Shown here: positions 52,124 to 61,222 of the stretch, one piece after another
Numbering within the stretch: position 1 is the stretch's first letter
How the letters are laid out: every line of letters starts with the position of its first letter
NCBI GenBank assembly: GCA_023435565.1
Contig: JAEYRN010000014.1
Coordinates: forward strand, 1 to 64,000
Source of the DNA: Bacillota bacterium
GTDB lineage: Bacteria > Bacillota > UBA4882 > UBA8346
Length of the DNA: 64,000 nt
Direction: 5' to 3'
Notes under the pieces: model-generated
Seen by the model: the letters and a program-made list of their open reading frames with translations, nothing else
Databases searched by the model: none
What the model was told of the DNA's origin: nothing
Made by a program: the position numbers and the translations under genes

Positions 52124-53014
52124 TTAATAGTCCCCCAATTTTGCAGGTTCTCTTTTTAATACTTCAGCGCCGCCCACAATCTCCGCGATTTCGTTAGTAA
52201 TATGTGACTGGCGAATCCGGTTAAATTCTAGTTGGTATTCCTCAATAATCTCCGCCGCATTATCGGAAGCAGCAGACATTGCAGCCATCCTAGCCCCAAG
52301 CTCTCCTGCTTCGGTTTCCAGAAAAGAACGAAAAATTTCACTCTCAATATACCGGGGTAAAATACTGTCAAGTAATTTTTTTCGGGCCGGTTCGAAAATG
52401 AAAAGGCCACTTTCTTCTTTGGCCTTAGCTTGGGCCGGATCTATCGGTAATAGTTGAAATGGTCTAGATTTTTGGGACAGGGCCGAATAAAACTTTGCGT
52501 AAAAAAGGTTAATCCTGTCAAATTGCTCCTCGGTATACCAATTGATAATCTTTTTACCAAGCTCCTGGGCGGTCGCAAAGGATACACCGGCAACCGGTCC
52601 TTCAAAACGTTCAAAAACCGAGATCTCTTTTTCAAGAAAACGATGATAACCTTTTAATCCAATTAAATAGTAGGATACATTATTTTTTTCACTTAGTTTC
52701 TTACCGAATTCAATGGCCTGATCGGCAATATCATGATGAAAATTTCCCGAAAGACCTCGATCACCTGTAAAAACAATTATCAAGTCCTTTAAGCAACAAT
52801 GGTGCTTCCGTAGTAAAGGATTGAATGACCAAGGTGTCAAAGCCGCTAAATCCAATGTAACTTCAGCCATTTTTCGGGCATATGGCCGGGCCGATTCGAG
52901 ACGCACCTGCGCTTTTTTTAAGCGAGCCGCTGCAACCATTTTCATAGCTGTAGTAATTTGTTGAATATTTGTGGTACTGGCAATCCGTAACTTTAATTCA
53001 CGAATCGTTTTCAT
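52124..53014 (-). CDS. atpG: ATP synthase gamma subunit
   Basis: 296 residues; ATG at 53014 preferred to the adjoining TTG. The N-terminal RELKLRIASTTNIQQITTAM with KMVAAARLKKA and the C-terminal NRIRQSHITNEIAEIVGGAE form the conserved coiled coil of the central stalk. Lies 10 bases after atpA. Confidence 0.98.
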   Translation of the reverse strand: MKTIRELKLRIASTTNIQQITTAMKMVAAARLKKAQVRLESARPYARKMAEVTLDLAALTPWSFNPLLRKHHCCLKDLIIVFTGDRGLSGNFHHDIADQAIEFGKKLSEKNNVSYYLIGLKGYHRFLEKEISVFERFEGPVAGVSFATAQELGKKIINWYTEEQFDRINLFYAKFYSALSQKSRPFQLLPIDPAQAKAKEESGLFIFEPARKKLLDSILPRYIESEIFRSFLETEAGELGARMAAMSAASDNAAEIIEEYQLEFNRIRQSHITNEIAEIVGGAEVLKREPAKLGDY

Positions 53015-53024
53015 CAATTCGTCC

Positions 53025-54542
53025 TCAATTTTTACCGGCTTTAAACCGTTCTTTAAAACGAATAATTAACTTTTTCAGTTCTTCAGTTAGAGTTTTATCT
53101 AAAAACCGAATCTCTTCAAAACGCCGGTAAAAAGTCCTAGCTTCAATTTGCATAAAATGTAGAAATTCATTTTCAAAGCGGCGAATCGACTCTACCGGTA
53201 CATCATCAAGGAATCCTTGAGTAACTACAAAAACAAGGATTACTTGATTAAATATAGACATTGGCTGATATTGATCTTGTTTTAAAATTTCAATAATCCG
53301 AATACCCCGATTTAACCTTGCCTGAGTTGATTTATCCAACTCTGCTCCGAACTGAGCAAAAGATTCCAATTCCCTAAACTGGGCCAAATCCAAACGCAAT
53401 CTGCCGGCGACCTGCTTTACGGCTTTAATCTGCGCATTGCCTCCAACCCTAGAAACGGATAAACCAACACTAATGGCAGGGCGGACACCGCCAAAAAACA
53501 ATTCACTGCTTAAGATTATTTGTCCGTCGGTAATTGAAATAATGTTAGTCGGAATATAGGCGGAAATGTCTCCGGCCAAAGTCTCGACAATCGGAATTGC
53601 GGTCATTGAGCCGCCTCCATTTTCCGCATTCAACTTGGCTGCTCGTTCCAGCAAACGGGAATGAAGATAGAAAATATCCCCAGGAAAAGCCTCCCGGCCG
53701 GGAGGACGGCGTAATAACAAAGACATCGTCCGATAAGCAATGGCATGTTTCGAAAGATCGTCATAGATAATTAAAACGTCTTTCCCTTGCCGCATAAAGA
53801 ATTCGCCCATGGCGCAGCCTGCAAATGGCGCTAGATATTGCATAGAAGCTTGCTCATTAGCGGTAGCCGAAACGACTATTGTATAAAGCATTGCTCCTTT
53901 ACTTTCTAAAACATGTACTGTTTGGGCCAATTTTGAAGCTTTTTGCCCTATTGACACATAAATACAAATAACTCCCGATCGGCTTTGATTGAGAATAGTA
54001 TCAATTGCGATAGCTGTTTTTCCCGTTTGGCGATCGCCAATGATTAACTCCCGTTGGCCACGGCCGATGGGAATCATGGTATCAATAGCTTTAATTCCGG
54101 TTTGGAGCGGAATCTTTACCGGTTCACGAGCTGCTATTCCCGGAGCGTCGCTTTCCACCGGTAAGTAATCATTTGTAATAATCGGTCCTTTTCCATCAAT
54201 TGGTTGGCCTAAACTATTGACTACTCTCCCGATTAATCCTTCGCCAACCGGCGCTTCAACTACTCGATGGGTCCGCCGGACTAGATCGCCTTCTTTAATC
54301 AGAGTCTCATCGCCTAAAAGCACGCAACCCACATTATCCTCTTCCAAATTAAGCGCGAGGCCGTAAACTTTATTGGGAAAAGCCAATAACTCACCCATCA
54401 TTATTTTTTGAAGGCCGTAAATTCTAACTATCCCATCCCCTACTTCCAAAACCGTCCCGGTTTCTTGGGCTTCCAAATCCAGATGATAGTTGGCAATCTG
54501 TTCTTTTAATACCGAGACAATCTCCTCAGTGGCAAACCTCAT
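53025..54542 (-). CDS. atpA: ATP synthase alpha subunit
   Basis: About 505 residues from the ATG at 54542 (AAAAGG 9 bases upstream). An ATG three codons earlier sits directly on the Shine-Dalgarno bases and is less likely. Walker A GDRQTGKTA, the PAISVGLSVSRVGGNAQ signature and the N-terminal crown domain are intact. Non-catalytic nucleotide-binding subunit of F1. Confidence 0.98.
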   Translation of the reverse strand: MRFATEEIVSVLKEQIANYHLDLEAQETGTVLEVGDGIVRIYGLQKIMMGELLAFPNKVYGLALNLEEDNVGCVLLGDETLIKEGDLVRRTHRVVEAPVGEGLIGRVVNSLGQPIDGKGPIITNDYLPVESDAPGIAAREPVKIPLQTGIKAIDTMIPIGRGQRELIIGDRQTGKTAIAIDTILNQSRSGVICIYVSIGQKASKLAQTVHVLESKGAMLYTIVVSATANEQASMQYLAPFAGCAMGEFFMRQGKDVLIIYDDLSKHAIAYRTMSLLLRRPPGREAFPGDIFYLHSRLLERAAKLNAENGGGSMTAIPIVETLAGDISAYIPTNIISITDGQIILSSELFFGGVRPAISVGLSVSRVGGNAQIKAVKQVAGRLRLDLAQFRELESFAQFGAELDKSTQARLNRGIRIIEILKQDQYQPMSIFNQVILVFVVTQGFLDDVPVESIRRFENEFLHFMQIEARTFYRRFEEIRFLDKTLTEELKKLIIRFKERFKAGKN

Positions 54543-54600
54543 CTTATCCATCCTTTTATTACCGGTTATAAACTAAATGAAATAAACCTATGTCAAAAAA

Positions 54601-55134
54601 TCAAAGTGATGTAAATAAATCTCTAATTTTGCCTAACTGTCCATTTAAAGAACCGTCATATAGCATATCGCCACGCTGAATAATGATTCCACCTAAAATG
54701 TTGGGATTAACCCGAAATTCAGGGTAAATTTGAATTTGCCATACCGTTTCCAGTTCGCCTAGGATTGACTTTCGCTCACCTTCCGTCATAGGCTGGGCTG
54801 AAATAAATGTCACAATCTCATATCCTTGTTCTAAAATGGTTAGTTGAACGATCTTATTCAATATTTCTATAAAAAAATTTAGTCGCCCCCGGTCAATTAA
54901 TAAATTTATAAAATTAAAAATTTCCTGTGGTGTTTCCGGAGGAACCAATCTCCGAAAAAACTCTTTTTTTTCACCGGTCGGAACCTTCGGATGTCTTAAA
55001 AAAAATATGAGTTCTTGTTTTTTAAAATAATCGATTAAGGTTTCAGCTATTTCACGGGTAATATCCAGTTGAGCCTGATCTTTCATCAATTCCACCAAGG
55101 CCCTAGCATAATTATGAACTACCGGGGAGGTCAT
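54601..55134 (-). CDS. atpH: ATP synthase delta subunit
   Basis: 177 residues, OSCP/delta fold: an N-terminal helical bundle (NYARALVELMKDQ) and the C-terminal NPNILGGIIIQRGDMLYDGS, the family signature. Overlaps the end of atpF by 23 bases; AAAGGAG precedes the ATG. Links the peripheral stalk to the F1 head. Confidence 0.96.
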   Translation of the reverse strand: MTSPVVHNYARALVELMKDQAQLDITREIAETLIDYFKKQELIFFLRHPKVPTGEKKEFFRRLVPPETPQEIFNFINLLIDRGRLNFFIEILNKIVQLTILEQGYEIVTFISAQPMTEGERKSILGELETVWQIQIYPEFRVNPNILGGIIIQRGDMLYDGSLNGQLGKIRDLFTSL

Positions 55135-55630
55135 TTTCGAATGCTCCTTTATTAATCTCTTCTAGAACTCCGCGGATAAGTGAATCGTTTAATTGAGCCG
55201 TTTTGTTTTTTTCAAAGACTTTTTTTACCGACATCAATGCAAGTTCAATCGCTTCTTCTTTCAACTCCGACCTGGCGATTTGTTTGCTACGCTCAATTTC
55301 TTTCTGGGTTCTTTGGCGCAATTGATCCGCTTCCTGTCTAGCTTGAGTAATTAATTCATCACGGAGCCGTTCTGCTTCATTACGGGCCCGCTCTACAATC
55401 TCATATGCTTCAATATGGGATTCTTCCAATTTTTGTTGGGACTCTAGCCGTAACTGTTCAGCTACTTTTTTTATTTTTTCCGCCTCGTTCAAATCATGGG
55501 CGATTTTCTGTCGTCGCTCTTCAAGAATCCCCTGAATGGGACGGTATAAGAGTCTAACCAGGACGAACATTAAAATTAAAAAATTAAACATCATCGCTAA
55601 AAACGTCCCAGAATTGAATTTGACTTCCAT
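55112..55630 (-). CDS. atpF: ATP synthase b subunit
   Basis: 172 residues: one N-terminal membrane helix (FLAMMFNFLILMFVLVRLLY) then a long charged coiled coil, the typical peripheral stalk. GGGAGG lies 6 bases before the ATG. A single b gene is present, so a homodimer is expected. Confidence 0.96.
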   Translation of the reverse strand: MEVKFNSGTFLAMMFNFLILMFVLVRLLYRPIQGILEERRQKIAHDLNEAEKIKKVAEQLRLESQQKLEESHIEAYEIVERARNEAERLRDELITQARQEADQLRQRTQKEIERSKQIARSELKEEAIELALMSVKKVFEKNKTAQLNDSLIRGVLEEINKGAFENDLPGSS

Positions 55631-55655
55631 CTTAAACCTCCCTTAAAACTAAATA

Positions 55656-55898
55656 CTATCCCAGTCTCCCTAAAAGGATAAACGCTATAACTACTGTAAT
55701 AATAGGAATTGACTCGACCAACCCGATACCAATCAGCATTGCTCTAAATAAGCCTTGTTCTACCTCAGGTTGACGAGCGATGCTCTCCAGTGCTGTTGCG
55801 ACTACTTTAGAATCAGAAAAAGCTGCCGCAAAACTAGCACCAACACAAATCGCCCCAATAACAATCGTAGTCATTAAAACATTCCAATCCATCATCAT
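55656..55898 (-). CDS. atpE: ATP synthase c subunit (rotor ring)
   Basis: 80 residues from the first of three ATG codons, set by GGAGG close upstream. It is a two-helix hairpin with the loop ARQPE. The ion-binding carboxylate in helix 2 is the Glu of GLVESIPII. Nine residues before the loop-side Glu-Ser, helix 1 carries an Asp (AFSDSK) at the position of Gln32 in the Na+ ring of Ilyobacter tartaricus. A second carboxylate here is notable. Ser after the ion-binding Glu is retained, but the Tyr70 equivalent is Ile, so H+ or Na+ use is not settled. Confidence 0.96.
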   Translation of the reverse strand: MMMDWNVLMTTIVIGAICVGASFAAAFSDSKVVATALESIARQPEVEQGLFRAMLIGIGLVESIPIITVVIAFILLGRLG

Positions 55899-55995
55899 TA
55901 CACCTCCGAATTTAAAAGCCAAAATTAGTATTTTTACATTAGCTTCTTATTTTGAATTCTATCCATTATTACATTACTTGTTTATCAGAATTGTT

Positions 55996-56673
55996 TTAAT
56001 TAACTGATTTCGTTTCGGAATGTTCTTCCAAAACCGTTACTCCCGTGTAAGCAACACTAAGGATGGTAAAAATGTACGCTTGGATTGCGCCGATCAAAAC
56101 ACTCATCAGTAACCATAAACTAGGGATGATAATATGAAAAGTTTCGGTCAGTTTTTCAATTAGAATTTCCCCGGCGAAAATATTGCCGAAAAGCCTTAAT
56201 GCCAAAGTTAATGGACGGGTAAATAGTTCCAATATATGGAGTGGGAAAAAGAAAAAATTGGGTGTGAAAAAATGTTTCAGATGGCCTACCCATCCGTTTT
56301 CTTTGACTCCTATATATTGCATCCAGATTACTACTAGTACGGAAAGGCCTAGGGTAACACTGACATCCCTTGTTGGAGATACCATTTTGGGTATCAATCC
56401 CAACATATTTGAGAAAAGAATGAATAGGAACAAGGATCCAAAAAAATAACTATATCTGATCCCATGGATCCCCAAACTGTCAACTACTGTACTATTGATG
56501 AATTCAACGGTAATTTCCAAAAGGCATTGCCATCGTTTGGGAATCCAATCCAATTTTCTTGAAGCTACCAAAACCAAAAGGATAATAACCCCCATTACAA
56601 TCCAAGTCATGGTGATGATTTTCAGATCGAATGTCAAACCTACCCAGGTAATAATATTGGAGGTATGGTCCAT
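55996..56673 (-). CDS. atpB: ATP synthase a subunit
   Basis: 225 residues, about six helices. The essential Arg lies in PLTLALRLFGNIFAGEIL, facing the c ring. AAAGGA about 10 bases before the ATG. First of the eight structural genes, following two small accessory genes. Confidence 0.97.
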   Translation of the reverse strand: MDHTSNIITWVGLTFDLKIITMTWIVMGVIILLVLVASRKLDWIPKRWQCLLEITVEFINSTVVDSLGIHGIRYSYFFGSLFLFILFSNMLGLIPKMVSPTRDVSVTLGLSVLVVIWMQYIGVKENGWVGHLKHFFTPNFFFFPLHILELFTRPLTLALRLFGNIFAGEILIEKLTETFHIIIPSLWLLMSVLIGAIQAYIFTILSVAYTGVTVLEEHSETKSVN

Positions 56674-56706
56674 TGTATTTAAATCCTTTCAACTTCTACA
56701 AAGAAT

Positions 56707-57048
56707 TTATTGTTGATTAGATAGTTTTATTGAACCCAACAGGTTCCAAAATGGAATAGTAATTATAATCCAATGAAATAGATGCTGAGCGGTTGAACCC
56801 AACCACCAGGCGCCAATTAATAAAAAAATTATTATATTTAAGATCCTATAAAAAAACCCGCTAGTGACGATAGCCATCTTAATACTTGTCCGCGTTTTTT
56901 GCAGTAAACGTAATCGTATCCATAAACAGTTGTAGTCGACTAATATGACCGATATTCCCAATAAAAAAGCTCCGGCTAATCCCCGTAAATTAAAAACATA
57001 GACTAAACCCAAATTTACAGCAGACATACATAAAACCAGCATATTCAT
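56707..57048 (-). CDS. atpI: AtpI-like small membrane protein
   Basis: 113 residues with three to four hydrophobic helices (GLVYVFNLRGLAGAFLLGIS; ILNIIIFLLIGAWWLG). Position directly before atpB, with its start overlapping the previous stop by four bases (ATGA), fits the AtpI/i-subunit slot, whose product assists c-ring assembly. Sequence conservation in this family is low, so the name rests mainly on context. Confidence 0.75.
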   Translation of the reverse strand: MNMLVLCMSAVNLGLVYVFNLRGLAGAFLLGISVILVDYNCLWIRLRLLQKTRTSIKMAIVTSGFFYRILNIIIFLLIGAWWLGSTAQHLFHWIIITIPFWNLLGSIKLSNQQ

Positions 57049-57275
57049 TTTTTTTGCCCTGCCTTATAGGCAATGGAGAACATTTGATAAAGGCCGAGAA
57101 AAAGTCCGGTCAATACCCCGGTTAACGCCATATTGTCCCATTCGAACTGTCTTTCAATTAATCGGCCCAAGTAATATCCGCCTAAAATCAAAAGTCCCAA
57201 ATTAAGGCTGAGGGAACCGTATAAAGCTACAATTCGCCATGTTTGATTATTATCTTTCTGACTAATTTCAATCAC
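57045..57275 (-). CDS. atpZ: AtpZ-like accessory protein
   Basis: 76 residues, two helices with the family pattern SLNLGLLILGGYYLGRLIER and TGVLTGLFLGLYQMFSIAYK. AtpZ/AtpQ-type proteins precede atpI in many anaerobic and alkaliphilic bacteria and have been linked to Mg2+/Ca2+ handling or assembly of the synthase. Overlaps atpI by four bases. Confidence 0.85.
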   Translation of the reverse strand: MIEISQKDNNQTWRIVALYGSLSLNLGLLILGGYYLGRLIERQFEWDNMALTGVLTGLFLGLYQMFSIAYKAGQKK

Positions 57276-57289
57276 CCGCCAATCAAAAC

Positions 57290-58459
57290 TTAACTTACTG
57301 GCAAAAAATCAACAGGTCTGGACTTAATCAAACCCAATCCATAAAGCAAACCGGATACTATTCGTTCTGCCGCCTTCCCATCTCCATAGGAATTGGTTGC
57401 TCGAGCCATTTTTTGGTATGCAATCGGATCCCGAAGCAAAAGATTAACCTCGGCTAAAATCCGTTCCGGCTCTGTACCTACTAATTTGACAGTTCCAGCC
57501 TGTAACGCCTCCGGCCTTTCGGTAGTTTCGCGTAGTAGTAAAACCGGCTTACCTAAAGCCGACGCTTCTTCTTGAATGCCTCCGGAATCGGTGATAATCA
57601 AGTAGGAAACGGATAAGGCTGTGACCATTTGGTGATACTCAAGGGGACCTATTAATTTTGCCCTTGGTTCCATCATTAATTCTCGGTCAAATACCTCCCG
57701 TACCAATGGATTAGAATGGGCCGGGATAATCATTTCAACTCCGGGGTTATGGTCCAAAATTCGTTTCAAAGCGGACACAATCAGTTCCAGAGGTTTCCCC
57801 CAATTTTCACGCCGGTGAGCTGTTACCAAGATTATCGGGTTATTACCTATAAACTTGGATGAAGGTAATTTTTTAAGACTATGAAAAAGAGCATCAATAA
57901 CCGTATTTCCGGTAATAAAAATCGATTCCGATAAGATATTTTCCTTAATTAGATTCTGTTTTGCTTCCGAAGTAGGCGCAAAATGCCAATCAGCTAAATG
58001 AGAGGTTAATACCCGGTTTACCTCCTCAGGAAAAGGTTGACGTTTGTCTCCAGTACGTAAACCGGCCTCAATATGGGCAATTTTTACTCCGCAATAAAAA
58101 GCGGCCAGCCCACTAGCAAAAGTAGTAGTGGTATCTCCTTGAATAACTAATAAATCAGGAGATTCATTTTTAATGATTTTGGTTAGACCTTCCAAAACAC
58201 GACAAGTAATCTCTGTGAGCGATTGAAAATTTGACATTATCTTCAGATCATAATCAGGTTTAATCCCAAAACCTTCCAAAACTTGATCGAGCATTTTACG
58301 GTGTTGACCGGTCGATACGGACTTAACCTGAAAATAGTTTGATTTGGATAAAGCTGATAAAAGGGGCGCCATTTTTATTGCTTCGGGCCTAGTGCCAAAA
58401 ACGACAATAGCTTTAATTAACCGAGAGTTACCTTTTCTAATCAAATAACCCGAATCCAA
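57290..58459 (-). CDS. wecB: UDP-N-acetylglucosamine 2-epimerase
   Basis: 389 residues, GT-B-like non-hydrolysing epimerase. VFGTRPEAIKMAPL, STGQHRKMLDQ, VIQGDTTTTFA, HIEAGLRTGD, PFPEEVNRVL, VTAHRRENWG and ITDSGGIQEEASALG are all present. It interconverts UDP-GlcNAc and UDP-ManNAc for cell-wall polymer synthesis. TTG start with GGAGGG 9 bases upstream. It stands right before atpZ, as in many Bacillota. Confidence 0.96.
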   Translation of the reverse strand: MDSGYLIRKGNSRLIKAIVVFGTRPEAIKMAPLLSALSKSNYFQVKSVSTGQHRKMLDQVLEGFGIKPDYDLKIMSNFQSLTEITCRVLEGLTKIIKNESPDLLVIQGDTTTTFASGLAAFYCGVKIAHIEAGLRTGDKRQPFPEEVNRVLTSHLADWHFAPTSEAKQNLIKENILSESIFITGNTVIDALFHSLKKLPSSKFIGNNPIILVTAHRRENWGKPLELIVSALKRILDHNPGVEMIIPAHSNPLVREVFDRELMMEPRAKLIGPLEYHQMVTALSVSYLIITDSGGIQEEASALGKPVLLLRETTERPEALQAGTVKLVGTEPERILAEVNLLLRDPIAYQKMARATNSYGDGKAAERIVSGLLYGLGLIKSRPVDFLPVS

Positions 58460-58633
58460 GCCAAAAACCCTCCGTTATACTTAAGGTTACAGCTTAATAA
58501 CAGTTTACTCAAGTACGCCGGTTTCTAATACCAATTCTATACCGGCAGTTTCCTTGATTTACTTTAATTGGCTCTTCGGGTTATTGATTTGGGTCATTAT
58601 ATAAGGTAATGTAAACTTTGTACCTTATTTACC

Positions 58634-58664
58634 AAAAAACCGGGATTGATAAATCCCGGGTTTC
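58634..58664 (-). terminator. Intrinsic terminator after upp
   Basis: AACCCGGGATT / AATCCCGGTT with a 4-base loop, followed on the minus strand by TTTTGG. It lies about 10 bases past upp and separates it from the wecB/atp unit. Confidence 0.88.
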
Positions 58665-58672
58665 TAACTAAT

Positions 58673-59302
58673 TTATTTCGTCCCAAAAAGTCGGTCGCCA
58701 GCGTCTCCTAAACCGGGAATAATATAGCCATGAGAGTTCAAGCATTCATCTACAGCGGCGACATAAATATCGACATCAGGGTGTTTTGCCTGAACGTTTT
58801 GGATCCCTTCGGGCGCTGCGATTAAACAAACTAACCGGATTTGGGTGGCGCCACGTTGCTTTAAAAACTGAATTCCGGCAATTGCCGAACCTCCGGTAGC
58901 CAACATTGGGTCTAAGATAATTAATTCCCGTTCCGTAATATCCGAGGGCAGTTTGCAGTAATATTCAATCGGTTGTAAGGACTCTGGGTCACGATATACT
59001 CCGATGTGACCAACTTTGGCGGTGGGGATTAACTTTAAAATACCTTCAACCATTCCAAGTCCAGCCCTTAAAATCGGGATTATCGCAATCTTGGTTTTTG
59101 ATATTGTCCAACAGCGGGCTGTGGCTACCGGAGTTTCTATCTCAACTTCTTCCACGGGAAAATTCCGAGTTACTTCATAAGCCATTAACATTGAAACTTC
59201 CTCTAGAAGTTCCCGGAATTCTTTGGGTCCGGTATTTTGGTCACGAATAATCGAAAGTTTGTGTTGGATTAATGGATGGTCAATAACATGCAGACTAGCC
59301 AC
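58673..59302 (-). CDS. upp: Uracil phosphoribosyltransferase
   Basis: 209 residues, full length. HPLIQHKLSIIRD, PILRAGLGMVEG, LDPMLATGGSA (PRPP loop), LIAAPEGI and the C-terminal GYIIPGLGDAGDRLFGT identify it. Salvages uracil to UMP with PRPP. It has its own terminator; a 91-base gap separates it from the preceding phosphatase-like gene. Confidence 0.98.
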   Translation of the reverse strand: MASLHVIDHPLIQHKLSIIRDQNTGPKEFRELLEEVSMLMAYEVTRNFPVEEVEIETPVATARCWTISKTKIAIIPILRAGLGMVEGILKLIPTAKVGHIGVYRDPESLQPIEYYCKLPSDITERELIILDPMLATGGSAIAGIQFLKQRGATQIRLVCLIAAPEGIQNVQAKHPDVDIYVAAVDECLNSHGYIIPGLGDAGDRLFGTK

Positions 59303-59393
59303 TAGATCAGCTCCTTATTATATATTAAGTTTATTTCGACACGGTTTATGGCGCCTGCAATAAATGCAATTACCTTAAATAAACTTTAGTTAG

Positions 59394-60089
59394 TTAGTTT
59401 TCTGCCAATGATTCTTTTATCTTTGAGACTACAATTTTTAGTTTTTCTTTAATTTCGGTTGCGCAAACTTGGTAAGCTTCGATGTTTTGACCATAAGGAT
59501 CGGGGATTTCCAAAGAAGTTAATTTAGCTTGGATCTTTTCCAACTCTCTTTTTTCATTCACTATTTCTTGTTCCATCTTTTGCTCTATTTGACGGAGTTC
59601 TCCGTCAAGGGCCCTCATTCTACGCCTCAAATCCTCCAATTCCGGACTACGGTGTTCCAGGTACCGCCGTCTTTTGTCTTCCAGGTGCTGGCGGAGTTTT
59701 TCCGCTTGATTGATTAACTCTTCAATCTCTTTAACGCCTTCGGCGAATTCAGCTAAAGTGAAAACCTTGTTATTGGCTGTGGGCATTATATATAAAACCG
59801 CCTTTTTTTGGTCTAAGGTCATTGTTAATACTAAATCAGCATTGTTCACCATATCGGGTGTGACCCGTTTGGCGCGGTGTTCCTTTAAGTTAATCCCCTC
59901 ATGTTTCATTACCTCGATGGCATTTGGCGAAGCAATATCACCGGTAATAGCCCCGGTACCGGCAGAGACAACCTGAATAGTCGCTGCTTTTTCACCTAAA
60001 TCCTCAGTCAGCATTTTTCGAAGTAATGCTTCCGCCATACTACTACGGCAGGTATTTCCCGTACATACAAAAAGTACGCGTTTAATCAT
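59394..60089 (-). CDS. Low-molecular-weight phosphatase (YwlE-like) with coiled-coil insert
   Basis: 231 residues instead of about 150. The active-site loop is Cys9-TGNTCRS; Thr13 at this place is typical of protein-arginine phosphatases of the YwlE kind, which counteract McsB. The family ends normally with EF...DPYG. Here residues about 117-193, between TLAEFAEG and the catalytic DPYG (197-200), form a charged coiled coil (EELINQAEKLRQHLEDKRRR and on). Position between the Sua5-type gene and upp matches ywlE in Bacillota. The insert may mediate oligomer formation. Confidence 0.9.
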   Translation of the reverse strand: MIKRVLFVCTGNTCRSSMAEALLRKMLTEDLGEKAATIQVVSAGTGAITGDIASPNAIEVMKHEGINLKEHRAKRVTPDMVNNADLVLTMTLDQKKAVLYIMPTANNKVFTLAEFAEGVKEIEELINQAEKLRQHLEDKRRRYLEHRSPELEDLRRRMRALDGELRQIEQKMEQEIVNEKRELEKIQAKLTSLEIPDPYGQNIEAYQVCATEIKEKLKIVVSKIKESLAEN

Positions 60090-60250
60090 CTATACCGGTC
60101 TCCTCCAATAAGGCCGCATATCTTAGCATTATTAGGAAATACTAGCAATCAATAACCTCCGCCGCAACCAACCATACAAAAAATGGTCCGTTTTGGATTA
60201 TACTTATTTCAACAACCAGTTATCAAAATCCTGTCTATTGAGGAGAAATT

Positions 60251-60439
60251 ATGCCCTTAAATTGGCTTTTTTATGAAAAAACTGCCGGTTGGCTCGGATT
60301 AGAATGCCCAACTTGCAGTAATAATACCATTTTTGAAGGCGCCAACTATCAAGGCAATATGTTATGGAAATGTCCGAAATGCGGTAATTGTCTTTCACTT
60401 AACCTAAGACCAATAAAATTGGCATATTTGGATTATTAA
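60251..60439 (+). CDS. Small zinc-ribbon protein
   Basis: 62 residues with two CxxC pairs (CPTC, CPKC, plus a further Cys) forming a probable zinc ribbon. GAGGAG lies 6-7 bases before the ATG. It is the only plus-strand gene in this region. Unknown role; possibly nucleic-acid or protein binding. Residues 1-15 (NWLFYEKTAGWLG) are aromatic. Confidence 0.65.
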   Translation: MPLNWLFYEKTAGWLGLECPTCSNNTIFEGANYQGNMLWKCPKCGNCLSLNLRPIKLAYLDY

Positions 60440-60487
60440 CTATACAAAAGCCATTTTCTTTTGATTGCCTAAAATTGATAGTACGGT

Positions 60488-61222
60488 TTATTTTATTGTG
60501 GCCAACTTGGCTTCAATCTTCCCGATTTTACCGATCTTTTGGATAGCTAATGGATAACGTTCCGGTGTTTTCGATATTAAAATGGTTATATTTTTATCCG
60601 GATTATTGACCTGATAATACTTTTGAAAATCTCCAGCTTTCAGTTTTAAAGGTTCCACAATCTCAGTCACTTGATAACTAATTTTTTTAATCTTGCCACC
60701 GGAATAAAAGTAAACTTCATTATCTCCTAAAGATATATTTTTTCGTAGGTAAAATTGCAGGGATAACACGTCCTGTACATAACCGGGGACTTGAATTTCA
60801 GTTCTTTCCTTTGGTCCGCCGTTTTCGGAAAAGACCCGGACCGCCACGCCATTCGGGTAGTCAAACGTCACTTCTTCAGTTTCAACTCCATCTTTGTCCG
60901 ATATTTCGTGTCGAATCACCCAAGGAAATAAACCTTCCAAGTCTAGAATCATTTCTTCCGTTTCTTTATATTTGGTAATGCTTTTAACCATACCAACCGA
61001 ATCCATTACGCATTGAATTTTAATAACCGGCCGGTCTTGATAAACACCGGATTCAATCACTCTAACGATCTGGTTTGCCCCATGGATCATCGACTTGACG
61101 ATTACTTCATATTCAAGAAACTCACCAACCCTAGGCTGAATATAACCATCCGCCAAACCAACAGCGTTTGTCAAAATAGTGCAAATAATCAACAGGGCCA
61201 AAAAAAATCCTTTACGATACAT
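60488..61222 (-). CDS. Exported DUF3108-like protein
   Basis: 244 residues with a signal peptide ending near LADG. The mature chain is beta-rich and follows the DUF3108 pattern (VGEFLEYEVIVKSM; VTFDYPNGVAVRVF; DVLSLQFYLR). Proteins of this group are periplasmic or surface-exposed and uncharacterised. Starts inside the end of the Sua5-type gene (11-base overlap), so it is cotranscribed. Confidence 0.8.
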   Translation of the reverse strand: MYRKGFFLALLIICTILTNAVGLADGYIQPRVGEFLEYEVIVKSMIHGANQIVRVIESGVYQDRPVIKIQCVMDSVGMVKSITKYKETEEMILDLEGLFPWVIRHEISDKDGVETEEVTFDYPNGVAVRVFSENGGPKERTEIQVPGYVQDVLSLQFYLRKNISLGDNEVYFYSGGKIKKISYQVTEIVEPLKLKAGDFQKYYQVNNPDKNITILISKTPERYPLAIQKIGKIGKIEAKLATIK

